Source of the DNA: Saxidomus purpurata
Lineage: Eukaryota; Mollusca; Bivalvia; Venerida; Veneridae
Assembly: GCA_022818135.1 (NCBI GenBank)
Contig: JAFMSR010000012.1
Span: 33,107,624-33,171,623 of the forward strand
Reading direction: 5' to 3'
Length of the DNA: 64,000 nucleotides
This document shows, piece after piece, positions 12,183 to 22,950 of this stretch. The position numbers were made by a program, and so were the translations under genes. The notes below the pieces were generated by a model. The model had not been told where the DNA came from. It did not search any database and worked only from the letters and a program-made list of their open reading frames with translations. Each line of letters starts with the position of its first letter. Position 1 is the first letter of the stretch.

Positions 12183-12917
12183 ACTTATTAAAGATATAAT
12201 TAGGCGTTCTACAAAATTTTTCTTATTGGCGTCATTAAGAACTATCTGGAGCTAAGCAGATCATCTGAAATTAAAAAAATAAAAGTCAAAAAGAACATTA
12301 TAAATCTAGCGACTCTAAGATATTTACAATAAATCTAGCGACTAAGATATGTACAATACTACACTAATAACAAAAACTATCTTTAAATGGGATAGTCGGC
12401 GGTAAAATATATTGTAAAAAATCCTGTAAGCAGTAAGATTAATGCGCCAAATGTCAGAGGGTGTGAAAAATGTGTACACTGACCGGGACGCGAGCCAAAG
12501 ACCCTTAAATTCGCTTTCAGGGCAAATGTGCTTCCCCGACTTTTCCTCCCCAATAGTGATTAAGACTGTGCCGTGACATGTGCAACAGGAAAACAAACTG
12601 AATCCTTGTTTCTCTTATTAAATATAATAATCGAAATATTGACCGGTATTCACTGGCCAAGAAAGTGTAATTACTGTATACTAGAAATTTAACATTAGTT
12701 TGGAGGTAACAACATATTATATTGATATATATAATTAAATATATTAAACATCTTTCGCGAAAGACTGAAAACGCAAGAGTCTTTTATTTACTTTTTTGTG
12801 CGGAATTATCCAATTAAAAGGTGTCGTACAAAGTAACTTGCAATCTAAAAATTGTTATACAGTCTACTTGTTAAAAGTTACCAACTTTGTATGTCCACAT
12901 TTGTATGTTTTTAGAGT
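11403..12917. other. Intergenic upstream of CFAP20; (ATT)n microsatellite at 12137-12178
   Basis: The CFAP20 promoter should lie in the first few hundred bases, but no specific element stands out. A trinucleotide (ATT)n microsatellite occupies about 12137-12178. Positions 12700-12900 are diverged but recognisably similar to 36405-36650, so they form a dispersed repeat. No gene was seen. Confidence 0.5.
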
Positions 12918-13060
12918 GTTATCGTCCATATGACGAATGCCCCCAGAAGAGGTTAGTTATTTTAGGTTTCGGGTGATAGTGCAAGATACAGAACGCGTCC
13001 AGTTGCAGACACCCTCAGTTCTTAAACATGCCCGTTAACCACTAGGCCACTGACAATGAC
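12918..13060 (-). repeat. SINE body fragment
   Basis: This stretch shares 'gcccccagaaga', 'ttagttattttaggtttcgg' and 'atagtgcaagatacagaa' with the SINE at 18262-18553. Its tRNA-like end has a different box A region. It appears to be a truncated relative. Confidence 0.6.
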
Positions 13061-13414
13061 ACAAATTTTATTTCACTGATCCGCACCTGTTGGATCACCT
13101 GAGTGCTTTTAAAGCTTTTATATTTTGATGCTGATCCCTAGATGGATGTTGTCTGAGTACTGTCGGTACCCCGTTAGTAATGACCAATTAAGAAATACAA
13201 TTACCTACACTTTATACACCGGTCCGGAAGATGGTCTTATTACAGCAACTGCAAATTAATAGAGTTTAATCAGAATCCTGATGGCGCACGATGATTATGA
13301 AGTGCAGCTCCGAGTCGAACATAGGGTGAGCACATAGACTTGCCGATTTAATGATAGCTGCTACCTTTCTTATTTCTAGTTTAAAACATTGATGAGTAAA
13401 TAAAAACATTGTTA

Positions 13415-13640
13415 AATGACGCATTTGATATCGAACAACAGAAGAACAGACTACGTACGTCGCCCAGGAGATCGAAGATGCATATATTTAAGAGTGAAAC
13501 GCTGTGTACTTGTTAATTGGATTGACAAAATCAGAACTGACGGTCTCCTTGTGAAGTTATACAGTACGGATTGGAAGCACAATGTAACACATGGACCAAG
13601 TTTACCTGTTTTACAGACTGACTTGTGTCAGTGTTGACAT
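13415..13640 (+). other. Open frame without recognised homology
   Basis: A 73-codon plus-strand frame has basic, protein-like composition but no domain I recognise and no splice support. It lies just upstream of a reverse-transcriptase relic and may be more of the same decayed element. Confidence 0.2.
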
Positions 13641-13699
13641 AGTCGTATGTTTTTTTACAACATGGTGTCCCTGAAGCTGGAACCTAAAGCATGCGATGA

Positions 13700-14010
13700 G
13701 TTGCAGAGTGTTTGGCCAGGCAATAGTGACATTTAAAAGAAGTTGCATTACATACCTACATAGTGGTATCTAAGGAGGTGTATTGTCACCCACACTTTTC
13801 AGCTTTTCATAAATGACTTAGGATCCTATCTTTCGAGAGGAGTCAAAGCTGCCCCTGTGCTGATAACCTTATACATGCACTTTGGTGTTCAGGTGAGTAT
13901 GCATCGGCTGCAACTTACAGGATGAAATGAGCTGCAGACATGCTTTCAGCATGAAGTACGAACAGACACGAACAAGTGTTTGGCCACACACTTACTGCAT
14001 CCTCCGTTGC
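13700..14010 (+). pseudogene. Decayed reverse transcriptase of a non-LTR retrotransposon
   Basis: Around 13775-13830 the plus strand can be read as GGVLSPTLFSFFINDLGSYL, matching the 'GxxLSPxLFxxFINDL' block of LINE reverse transcriptases. After a frameshift, a C-A-D-N replaces the expected YADD, and further on 'ASAATYRMK-AADML' resembles the region that follows it. Stops and frame changes show it is dead. The match is from memory of the motif, and the edges are approximate. Confidence 0.4.
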
Positions 14011-15416
14011 TATATGAGACGGTGAAGAAGAAGTAGCAAACAATCGTATATAACCACTCGGTGTTGGCGAACCTATTTCAAATGTCTTGTATGTGGAATA
14101 TCGGTAATGTCTAGAGACAACGAATGAGTAAAGTATAATACATGTTATAAGATCGACTGGTTGAGTACTACATTGTAATATTGTTGGCATGCACGACGAA
14201 CTGTGTAACTGTCGCAGAGTTAAGGTATGTATGATTGTGTCGATTAATTGGACACAAACTGATTGAGATAGAAATGTATACAGCTGTAAGTCGTGTTTGT
14301 TATACCACTCAATATTAAGATGCTACTCCCTTGCATGCTATATTATGCCGAACATTTTGCAAGAATTCTGAATCGCCCATGAATATAACGGAACTAATCC
14401 GATTATGCTACTTTGATAGGTGTCCTTCAATTTCTCTATTGCTTGATTGTTGTGTTTTTGTAATATAACAAACGTACAGACCAATGTTTAACAAATCTTC
14501 TTGTCCTTCCCTACTTTTGTAGCATCTACCTTGTGATCTGTTGACTCCCAAATAAAACATTACCCTAACCTACCCATCCCATCGTCCATTTAGTCAAACT
14601 CCAACTGCAGTGTGCATGGGGGCCTATAGACTTGACGCGCGTCAACCGACAAGATTGTTGATAAGATCTGAAATAAAAGAACGATAAGTTAATTTGGTTA
14701 AAAACAAGTTAAAAACAGAGCAGGTTTATTTAGTGAGTCTTCAATCTGACTAGCAGCCTGTAGACTGAACTTTGAGCTAGACAAGGTGAAAAATAAAACT
14801 ACGTGTACATGTAGTTGAAAATGGTTCTCGGGGGGAAAAGGCAGTATTTCAAGTACTAGTAATCAGTTTTGCTTTGAACTCCTGGAATTCTTGTGAATAT
14901 GATGTTTTATGCAGGATGTTGTGAAACATAACCAGGCGATGCTTTGGTCAATGCACCGAGGACGCCTCCACTGAAGGACAGTCACCATATCGGTTACGCT
15001 GTACATCCGGCCATATGCATGCGTATTCCAACGAGCAGCCTGCAAACAAGGAGACAATACTGTGGAGCTGTATTCAATTTTAAGTCGGGGGTCGTACGAG
15101 TGTCGTGTATGTTGTTGAAACCCAGTGTTTGATTTGCGTTTTGTGTTGTTGTCTATCTGCCTGTTCAATGAAACTCATTTGTTACTGATATGATCAGGTA
15201 TTTATATGAAGAAACTGTTTGTTTCTAACACGTGAAGCTGAGTATGGTATCGGACCGTTTTTTTTTCGCGGAAACCATGTTGCAATTCATAGAGCAGATT
15301 TGACCTATAGTAAAACGCACTATCACTGAAGAAGATTAATATCCCCGTCGTGGCTTGGACAAGGGAGTGGATATATGAATACCAAAAAGAGTGTAACCAC
15401 TTAACACATTCTCTTT
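14011..15416. other. Intergenic, nothing recognised
   Basis: No convincing gene or repeat was found. The open frames near 14000-14190 and 14863-15168 are short, occur on opposing strands and lack splice support. Confidence 0.4.
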
Positions 15417-15660
15417 CCACCCAGTTGTTTCTGAGAAAAAGCCTGAAAAAATATGTTTGTACACTATACCTATGAAAAAAAATCAAAGGGTTGAAACTCA
15501 ATGAAAAGTTATCTGAGGGAAAGAGACCGAGGGTATGCCCAAACACGAATGGTACCTCACTCCTGTGAAGTCTCATTGATTTCCATCCAGTAGTTGCTGA
15601 GAAATAGCGCGGACAAAATTTGCTGGAAAAGGGGCGTACGTAACTCAGTGGAAAATTATC
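15417..15660 (+). repeat. Direct repeat, copy 1 of 2 (~240 bp)
   Basis: Nearly identical to 16929-17175 in the same orientation. Shared strings include 'gagggaaagagaccgagggt' and 'gcccaaacatgaatggtacc' (one base differs here). The copies bracket the transposase-like pseudogene. Confidence 0.85.
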
Positions 15661-15734
15661 CAAGCGCAACATACTGGCCGACAACATACATAAATAGGTT
15701 TGAAACCAATCAGGGGAAAATAGTCGTCCCGCCG

Positions 15735-16920
15735 CCCCCAGGATTGTCCAAGCAAGCAAATACTACAAGAAGTCAGCTGAAGCTCAACTGCCCAAATCCG
15801 AATCAGTCATAACTGCAGCAATGAAGGACATATTCTTCATGGCTTCCAACAATCTCCCCCAACATGTTGATCTCAGACGTCAATGACCATTGCATTTATC
15901 TGTGAATTTAACTTGTTGAATACACTTAAAACATGCATTCTGGTTTATTAATTGACTTCTGTCTTGCATAACACTTTGATCGGATGGTCACGTTGATACT
16001 TTGTGTATTTGAGCCATTTAATCATAAATGATTGCTGTGACAGATGTCACAAATTGTGTATCAATGTTGAACCTAGCTCACGGTGCTGTGGCAGCTGTAC
16101 CGGCTCGGGTCATTTGAGGCCACTTGGTTGATTTTCATTTTAAAGAATACGTGTCTAGCACTATATAAATAACAAAATGTGGACTGCTGTGAACTTCTGT
16201 GGCAAAATAGCCACTTTAAGTGACTGTATTCAATATGAACATTAATGAATCTTTTGAAGCAGCAAGTTGAAGTAATAAATCACAAGAAGTCACACTCTTT
16301 ATATAATAAATCATCGCTCAGATTATGTCGTTATGCACGAAAGTAACAAGTATAACCTTGTTTTTCTATTCTTTTAAAATATGCACATTCTTTGACAGGG
16401 TTGTTCCAGCCCGATGTCCTTGAAGGTGGATAGGCATACTTCCTACGAGCATAGTACATTGTACATGTGTTCAAGAAATGCCAAAGTGCATGGTTGATGA
16501 GTCTGCATACGTCAAGAACACTTTTGAAACGACAATTCCAAGTATCTAACATAATTTTACATATTCTGATTCACAGAAATGTCAACGGACTCATCAACCA
16601 TAATTTTGTGTTTCCCACTTTGTGGTCGATGTTTTGAAGCGCTTAGGCATCTTGTGCAAGGAGGTTCAATATAGCACCATTCACTTCACCAGTGTTTCAA
16701 TGTGTCTGGAATCCACTGTCCGTGAAGTAATGAGGCTGACTGAGCTCAAACAAGGCAAGATGCTCAAGTGCTTTACATTGTAAAACTTCTGTTCTCAATG
16801 CTCTGATTGAGACGGCAAGTTTTGATTTCCACGGGCATGTGATTAATGACAGCTAGAAGCAATGGGAGGACACTGAGAGATATTGTACACAGTTATGTGA
16901 GAGTGTTTATGAATACCTAA
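15735..16920 (+). pseudogene. Fragments of a hAT-transposase-like protein, broken
   Basis: At about 15745-15880 one plus frame reads as protein (including KASKYYKKSAEAQLPKSESV, then ITAAMKDIFFMASNNLP). This pattern recalls the region after the zinc finger in hAT-derived ZNF862/C17orf113-like proteins. Further blocks at about 16690-16920 (REVMRLTELKQGKMLKCFT, then KFDFHGHVIND and ERYCTQLCESVYEYLN) look like the same protein, but with in-frame stops. The pieces lie in order on one strand with no usable splice structure, so this is a dead copy. The family assignment is tentative. Confidence 0.35.
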
Positions 16921-16928
16921 ATGTGTTT

Positions 16929-17175
16929 CCACTTAACATATTCGCTTTCCATCCAGTTTTTGATGAGAAAAAGCCTGAAAAAATAGGTTTGTACACTGTA
17001 CCTATGAAAAAAACAAAGGGTTGAAACTCAATGAAAAGTTGTCCGAGGGAAAGAGACCGAGGGTATGCCCAAACATGAATGGTACCTCACTCCTGTGAAG
17101 TCTCATTGATTTCCATCCAGTAGTTGCTGAGAAATAGCGCGGACAAAATTTGCTGGAAAAGGGCAGTACGTAACT
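16929..17175 (+). repeat. Direct repeat, copy 2 of 2 (~240 bp)
   Basis: Second copy of 15417-15660. After about 17175 the similarity stops and ordinary AT-rich sequence begins. Confidence 0.85.
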
Positions 17176-18261
17176 GATATCTATAACCATATTTTTGTAC
17201 TCAACAACTGAACTGCAGCTTACAATCCAAACATTTAGTGAAAGTCTCATATTGTTTTTAATTTGGTTTTAGTTACTGTGATGTTTGTTGTGTGGATGTA
17301 ATTGGATGTTTGTTGTCAGAATCTACCTGCACATTTGTTTTGAAGCTCAAGAAATCATGCACTATCAATTGGTGTCTGATATGATTGCAAGACTGTGGCA
17401 AAGCTTGACGTTATCATATTTGCAGTATTGCCACATGCCACCAATTATATGCTATCCAATCACAGGCAAATTGAGGTAGATGTGTCAAGGAAGAACGATC
17501 CATATGCCTCCAACAAAATTGTTCAGTTACTAAAACAAAATACAAGTGTCTCAACTGGACTTGGATATCTGATTATTTCTGTCTCAGTTTGTATTCTGAG
17601 ATAAAGGGTAAAGGTACTCACTGAGAACTATTTAGAAACAGTAAGATATTCCTCAATTAAGAATATGCTTGGATGATTAAAGATGATTGCTGTGGATGAT
17701 AATAAAAAGAAAGCATACACATTTAATACAAATCTATTCAGTCTGTTACAATATATAAGTTAGGACGGAATACTGATATATCACAGTAAAACACAAAATA
17801 TTATTAGAATCACATGTAGAAATTTATACACGATTCTTTTGATGCAAAAATGAAAACAGCACCTTGCAATTACAAACTATTCATGTTTAAATGACATCTG
17901 GAACAGTCTAACCTCCTTTCTGCAAAAACTTACAGTTTTCATTGTTTTCTTGCCTTTAGAGTGATACCTGACAAACAAGAGACTGAGTGGAGTAAGCCAT
18001 ACTGTAAGTTTCTAGAACAAATCTAGAATTTACCAAAGATATTAAATATGTATACACAACTACATAAAGGTAAATAATTTGTATTTCAAAAGGCACTTTA
18101 ACAATTAATACTTTATACTGGCAACAGTAAAACACTAACAACAACACCACACCTGGAGTGTTAAACACATATTGTTAAAACACAAACATTTGTCAATGAT
18201 AAACCTTGTCATACGGCAATGTTCCATGGCTAAACTGTGCATTACCTGTGGAATATGGTAG
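17176..18261. other. Intergenic, nothing recognised
   Basis: AT-rich sequence without a supported gene, RNA or repeat. Confidence 0.4.
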
Positions 18262-18553
18262 TATGGTATATTAGGGTTTTATCGTTGGTACCGGTTTCCC
18301 ATATGACCAACGCCCCCAGAAGAGTTTAGTTATTTTAGGTTTCGGGGGATAGTGCAAGATACAGAAAGTGTCCCAATTCCAGAGACACCCCTGGTTCTTT
18401 ATCATGCCAGGTTTTCACCCATACATGGGACCTCAGTTTTTAAGTCTCATCCGAATGACTGTTAGTAATTTTAGTTGGTAGGCCCTGGGAATTGAACCCA
18501 CAACCCCGAGATTACAAGTCTCGTGCTCTACCTATTGAGCTATCCGGGCTGAT
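18262..18553 (-). mobile_element. tRNA-derived SINE
   Basis: Read on the minus strand, the head (18552-18481) has a box A-like GGATAGCTCAATAGGTAGAG, an anticodon-like arm cgaga-cttgtaa-tctcg and a box B-like GGGTTCAATTCCC. It therefore resembles a tRNA-Thr(TGT). The 3' acceptor strand does not pair with the 5' GCCCGGA, so it is not a functional tRNA. A body continues to about 18262 that is shared with 12918-13060. Confidence 0.7.
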
Positions 18554-18597
18554 GAAATATAGTGACGGAATATGGTAGCATATAGTATGCTGTTTAA

Positions 18598-19392
18598 AAC
18601 AAGAGGGCCCTATATATCGATCACCTCAATACAAGTCCACTTGCATAATGGGTGTAGTCAATTTTGACCCAAGAGGCATGATTTGAACAAAATAGGTGAA
18701 AGGCCACAAGACATACCAAATAGGTTTTCCTATTTAAGTCTTTGTAAAACAAGTGACCCCCTTGGCCGGGCCAATATTGACCCCAGGGGTATGATTTGAA
18801 CAAACTTTGAAGAATTCTACTAGGCAATGCTACATGCTAAATATCTAAGCTCTAGGTCCTGCGGTTTAAGAGAAGATTTTTAAAGTTTGTCCTGTATAAG
18901 CTTATGTATAATCAAGTGACCCTCTGGAAAGGTCAATTTTGACCTGGGGGTCATAATTTGAACAATCTTAGTAGAGGTCCATTAGGCATTTATATATGCC
19001 AAATATCTAATCTCTAGGTCTTGTGGTTTAAGAGATTTTTCAAGTTTTTCCTTTGTAAAACCCGGGGGTCATAATTTGAACAATCTTGGTAGAGGTCTAC
19101 TAGACAATGCCACATGCTAAATATCTAAGCTCTAGGCCCTGCGGTTTGAGAGAAGAAGATTTTTTAAGGTTTTCCTATTTGTTGCCATAGCAACCAGAGT
19201 TCTGCATGGAATGGAATTCTTTGAACAACTTTGATAGAGCTTCATGCAAGGAACAACCCTGCAAAGTTTCATTACCATTGGCTCAGTGGTTTCAGAGGAG
19301 ATGTCGTTTGAAGGAAATGGTGGACGGACAGACGGACGGACAGAATGTGATCCTTATAGCAGCTCACTCTGGCACTTTGTGCCAGGTGAGCT
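18598..19392 (-). mobile_element. Family A Helentron-like element, ~795 bp
   Basis: On the minus strand it begins AGCTCACCTGGCAC (with the partner GTGCCAGAGTGAGCT) and ends near AGGGCCCTCTTGTT. Inside are about four copies of the ~170-bp unit with 'aggcctagagcttagatatt' and 'tagtggacctctaccaagat'. A (GGAC)n run sits near the 5' end. It has the same organisation as 44537-46013 and 59303-60606, and no coding capacity. Confidence 0.75.
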
Positions 19393-20264
19393 AAAAAAAC
19401 AGAGATAACCAAGAGTAATAGATGCTTGAAGTAACCTTGGTCAAGCTCTTGGCCCCATCTCAAAAAGATTTCCAAAACATATGAAGGTTAATGCAAAGAA
19501 AATAAACATGTGTATGTTCAGAAACAAATTAGCTGTTATAACTCATAAAACACTGACAACACAAACACAATGCCATGATAAGATTAAAACACTTCACTGG
19601 TATAAGTCTCAAACATCTGTCTCAATGTTGGCTAGACGTTTGTCAGTTTCAAAACTAAACAGTTGCCAGTTTTCAAAACCAAACAGCCAGAAAACTGAGA
19701 TCTGAGACTGTTTTCAGAGAAAGGTTTTCAATGTCACCTACTTGTTCTTATAAGACAGTATTTACTTGTTCTAATTGTGTTAAGCCATACATGAATGATT
19801 AATTCTTGTACATGTTAAACATCAATACTGAAAATTGCGATGTGCATTTGCATCTAATAATTATAATTTTGACCATGCTTGTAGCCTAAACAAAGTATGT
19901 ACCAAGTTGGCACCAACTACTCCCAAACAAAAGAGAAGTTTCCTTCTGACCGTTAAAATATAAAATAGTTAACATAATGAGTAAATGACTAAATGCAAAG
20001 GCAGTATGGATGCTACCTTTTATATAATGAGAATCAGCTTCACTCGCAATCTACATGTACATGCATCAAAAGATAACCGATGACCCTTAAAACTGTTAAC
20101 TGTACACTAACAATACTAACACTCTTCAAACTGTTCTATTTATTCCTTTTTTGTGGGGTTAAATGCCTGTTTCAACAGTATTTCATATAAACACAGACAG
20201 GCAGTTTACATAACCACACTTCCTGGAAAGGGTCAGTAGTAATCTCCCTTACTCCAGAAGACAC
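19393..20264. other. Intergenic, nothing recognised
   Basis: AT-rich sequence. The 74-codon frame at 19481-19705 has no supporting features. Confidence 0.4.
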
Positions 20265-20400
20265 TGCAAATTTTCTCCCATAGAGTGAGATCTGTAACTG
20301 GGTTAAAATCCATGGTCTTTAAATCAGTGACAGGCTAAGCGAGTTAAAGGCAGCGACTTTAACCACATGACCACAGAGAAAACCTCATACATTTAATATA
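20265..20400 (-). repeat. tRNA-like SINE head
   Basis: Minus-strand reading gives a box A-like TGTGGTCATGTGGTTAAAGT followed by a box B-like block. It shares 'tctgtggtcatgtggttaaa'-type sequence with the head at 21655-21750 and body sequence with 20160-20265. Diverged. Confidence 0.5.
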
Positions 20401-20551
20401 GCTTTAAGTAAGGAGTAGTGATACTGTTGTTTTGAGGTATAAGACCCATTTAAAGTGACTGTCAGTTCACGGGCGGGCAGTTTACCTAACTTTCATTCCT
20501 GGGAAATACCAGTATTAGGCCCCAAACCTCTAAGAAACAGACAACTTTCTG

Positions 20552-21652
20552 AAACTAGAACTGTCACAAGAGTGACGAATTATACCCCCACAATACAGCT
20601 TTGTCACAGAAGTATGGCAACCATAAGAAAGGAATGGCCACAAGGACATAGAGTTGAGTTATTATACAATAACTTGTGTAAATGTATTGTTTTAATAGCA
20701 TACAAAATGTGTAAGGTTGACCTTGACCCTAGTGACCTTGACCCCGAAAATTTTTTTTTGCTTAAAACAATCTAAAAACCAAAAATAAATAAAAATCTAT
20801 TATTAGTAACAGTGACCTTGACCTTGACCCTAGTGACCTTGACCCCGAAATTTTTTTTTTGCTTAAAACAATTAAAAAACTAAAAATAGATAAAAATCTA
20901 TTTTTAGTAACACTGACCTTGACCCTAGTGACCTTGACCCCGAAAATTTTTTTTTTGCTTAAAACAATCTAAAAACTAAAAATAAATAAAAATCTATTTT
21001 TAGTAACAGTGACCTTGACCCTAGTGACCTTGACCCTAGCGACCCAAAGCTTTCTTTCCACCCAAGCTACCTACACACCAAGTTTCATTACAATTGGTCA
21101 CTCCTAACTAAAGTTATTGAGCAAAAACCATTTTTCTATTTTTAGTAACAGTGCCCTTGACCTTGAACCTAGTGACCCCAAATGCAATCCCAAGCTTCCT
21201 CTCTACACAAGCTACCTACACACAGAGTTTGATTGCAATTAGTCACTCCTAACTTGAATTTGAGCGGAAACCATTTTTCTATTTTTAGTAACAGTGACCT
21301 TGACCTTGACCCTAGTGACCCCAAATGCAATCCCAAGCTTCCTCTCCACACAAGCTACCTACACACCAAGTTTCATTGTAATTGGTCACTCCTAACTTGA
21401 GTTATTGAGCGGAAACCATTTTTCTATTTTTAGTAACAGTGACCTTGACCTTGACCCTAGTGACCCCAAAGTTGAACTTGATCTGTATTTCATGAAGTTG
21501 CACGTGTGTACCAAAAATTATTCAAAAGGGTAAAGTCGTTCATGAGTTATCATCCGGAAACCATGAAAACCAACAGACCGACCGACAAACAAACAAACCG
21601 ACAAGCTCACTCCTATATACCCCCATCAAACTTCGTTTTGTGGGGGTATAAT
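20552..21652 (+). mobile_element. TATACCCCCACA-ended element with GACCTTGACC arrays
   Basis: The element starts near 'tatacccccaca' (20581-20592) and ends with the reverse complement 'tgtgggggtata' (about 21640-21651). Inside are two tandem arrays: three ~117-bp units (20715-21030) and three to four ~135-bp units (21030-21470). Each carries one or more TGACCTTGACC. A (gaccgacaaacaaac) run precedes the right end. It is non-coding and appears to be inserted in a SINE, since tRNA-like and body halves flank it. Confidence 0.7.
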
Positions 21653-21755
21653 AAAGAAACATGCCTAGTAGCAGGACTTAAACCCACCAATCAATGAGAG
21701 GCAACAGATTTCCAGTCAGCGACTCTAACCACTTGACCATAGAGGTGGACTAACG
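21653..21755 (-). repeat. tRNA-like SINE head, interrupted
   Basis: On the minus strand the box A-like TATGGTCAAGTGGTTAGAGT and a box B-like GGGTTTAAGTCC can be read. The expected body lies beyond the inserted element, at 20455-20551. Confidence 0.55.
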
Positions 21756-22950
21756 AGTATTGTCAAACTAGGTAAGTTGTTCAAGAGTTTGACAGCATTT
21801 TTATTGAGTGAACATATAGATCTATATATGTAAATCATTTGAAAACTAATTATCATTATAAGTTCTCCTTCGAGTGAGATCACTCTTCTTTTGAGGTGAT
21901 ACTGGTAACTAGTGGTACTGGAAGTGATATTACCCTTCAAAGTGACCATCATGATTTTAAGAAAGACATTAATCACTGTTTATAATACTTGAAACATGAT
22001 CAGTGCCAAACTAATAACCAAAATAAATTAATCTGTATCAGTTTTATTCCTACTGAATACAGAGAAAGTCAGTGAAAATCCAAGACAAAACTTTTCTGTT
22101 AATATGTATATTTTGATTTACATCTTTCAATACAAGAAATAACTGTATATAACTCATTATCTGAATGTTTTCAACGTATTTTACTGTTTCTTGCATTGTT
22201 CTTAAGTTGACCAGCACCTAATATGGAAATTTTGAAGGGTAATACAACTGTACTGACAAATAGACAACAGATGAAGGTGCATCACAACAGCTCACCTTGA
22301 AAACATTGTACCGGGATGAGTAAAAACATAATATGAACATGTTTGTAAATTGCACACTTTTCTGAGTAATATGATTTTTATATGATTACTGAACTATCCC
22401 TATATAAATAAATCTGCTTACTCAATAACCTAATTTACCCACAACATAATTCATGAAAAAATGCATGGAGACAATTGACTTTCAAATCACCATATAAATA
22501 AATAGGGAGTAACAATGATTTAATGAGAACAATCTTTACATGCTGCCACTGCAATAATGCTTGTGATAGATTTTGATATATCAGTGATATGATACATTAG
22601 TTAATCAAGCGCTATTTACATATCACAGAACTTTTGACGCTAAGTTATAGAACACAGTTGAATAACTTGCCAAGCTCTTCCTTTGCCATGACACCTTACA
22701 TTTATATTAAAGGCAGATCACTTTTTAAAATCTGATGCCCTCTCCACAGGACACAGAGTGACGATTCATTCTCCAGTCTGCTTGAAAAGGTTCTTACAAA
22801 AACAGCATAACTAAATTCACACTTACTTTCCTACAGATTCTAGTTACTGGCAAGAAATGAAACATTCGTTGTTAAAATTTTGATAGAATACTCTGAAAGC
22901 AAAACCTATATATTGCTTTTTGGAAATTATTTTAGCTGAGATGTGTATCT
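21756..22950. other. 3' flank and probable 3' UTR of CEP72
   Basis: AT-rich sequence downstream of the CEP72 stop (minus). No separate gene was seen and no polyadenylation signal could be assigned with confidence. Confidence 0.4.

Noticed and set aside
15417..17175. LTR retrotransposon with ~240-bp LTRs
   Set aside because: The repeats lack TG...CA ends, no primer-binding site or gag/pol is visible, and the interior looks like a hAT-type protein.
18481..18552. tRNA-Thr(TGT) gene on the minus strand
   Set aside because: The anticodon arm and boxes A and B are present, but the acceptor stem does not pair and a SINE body follows.
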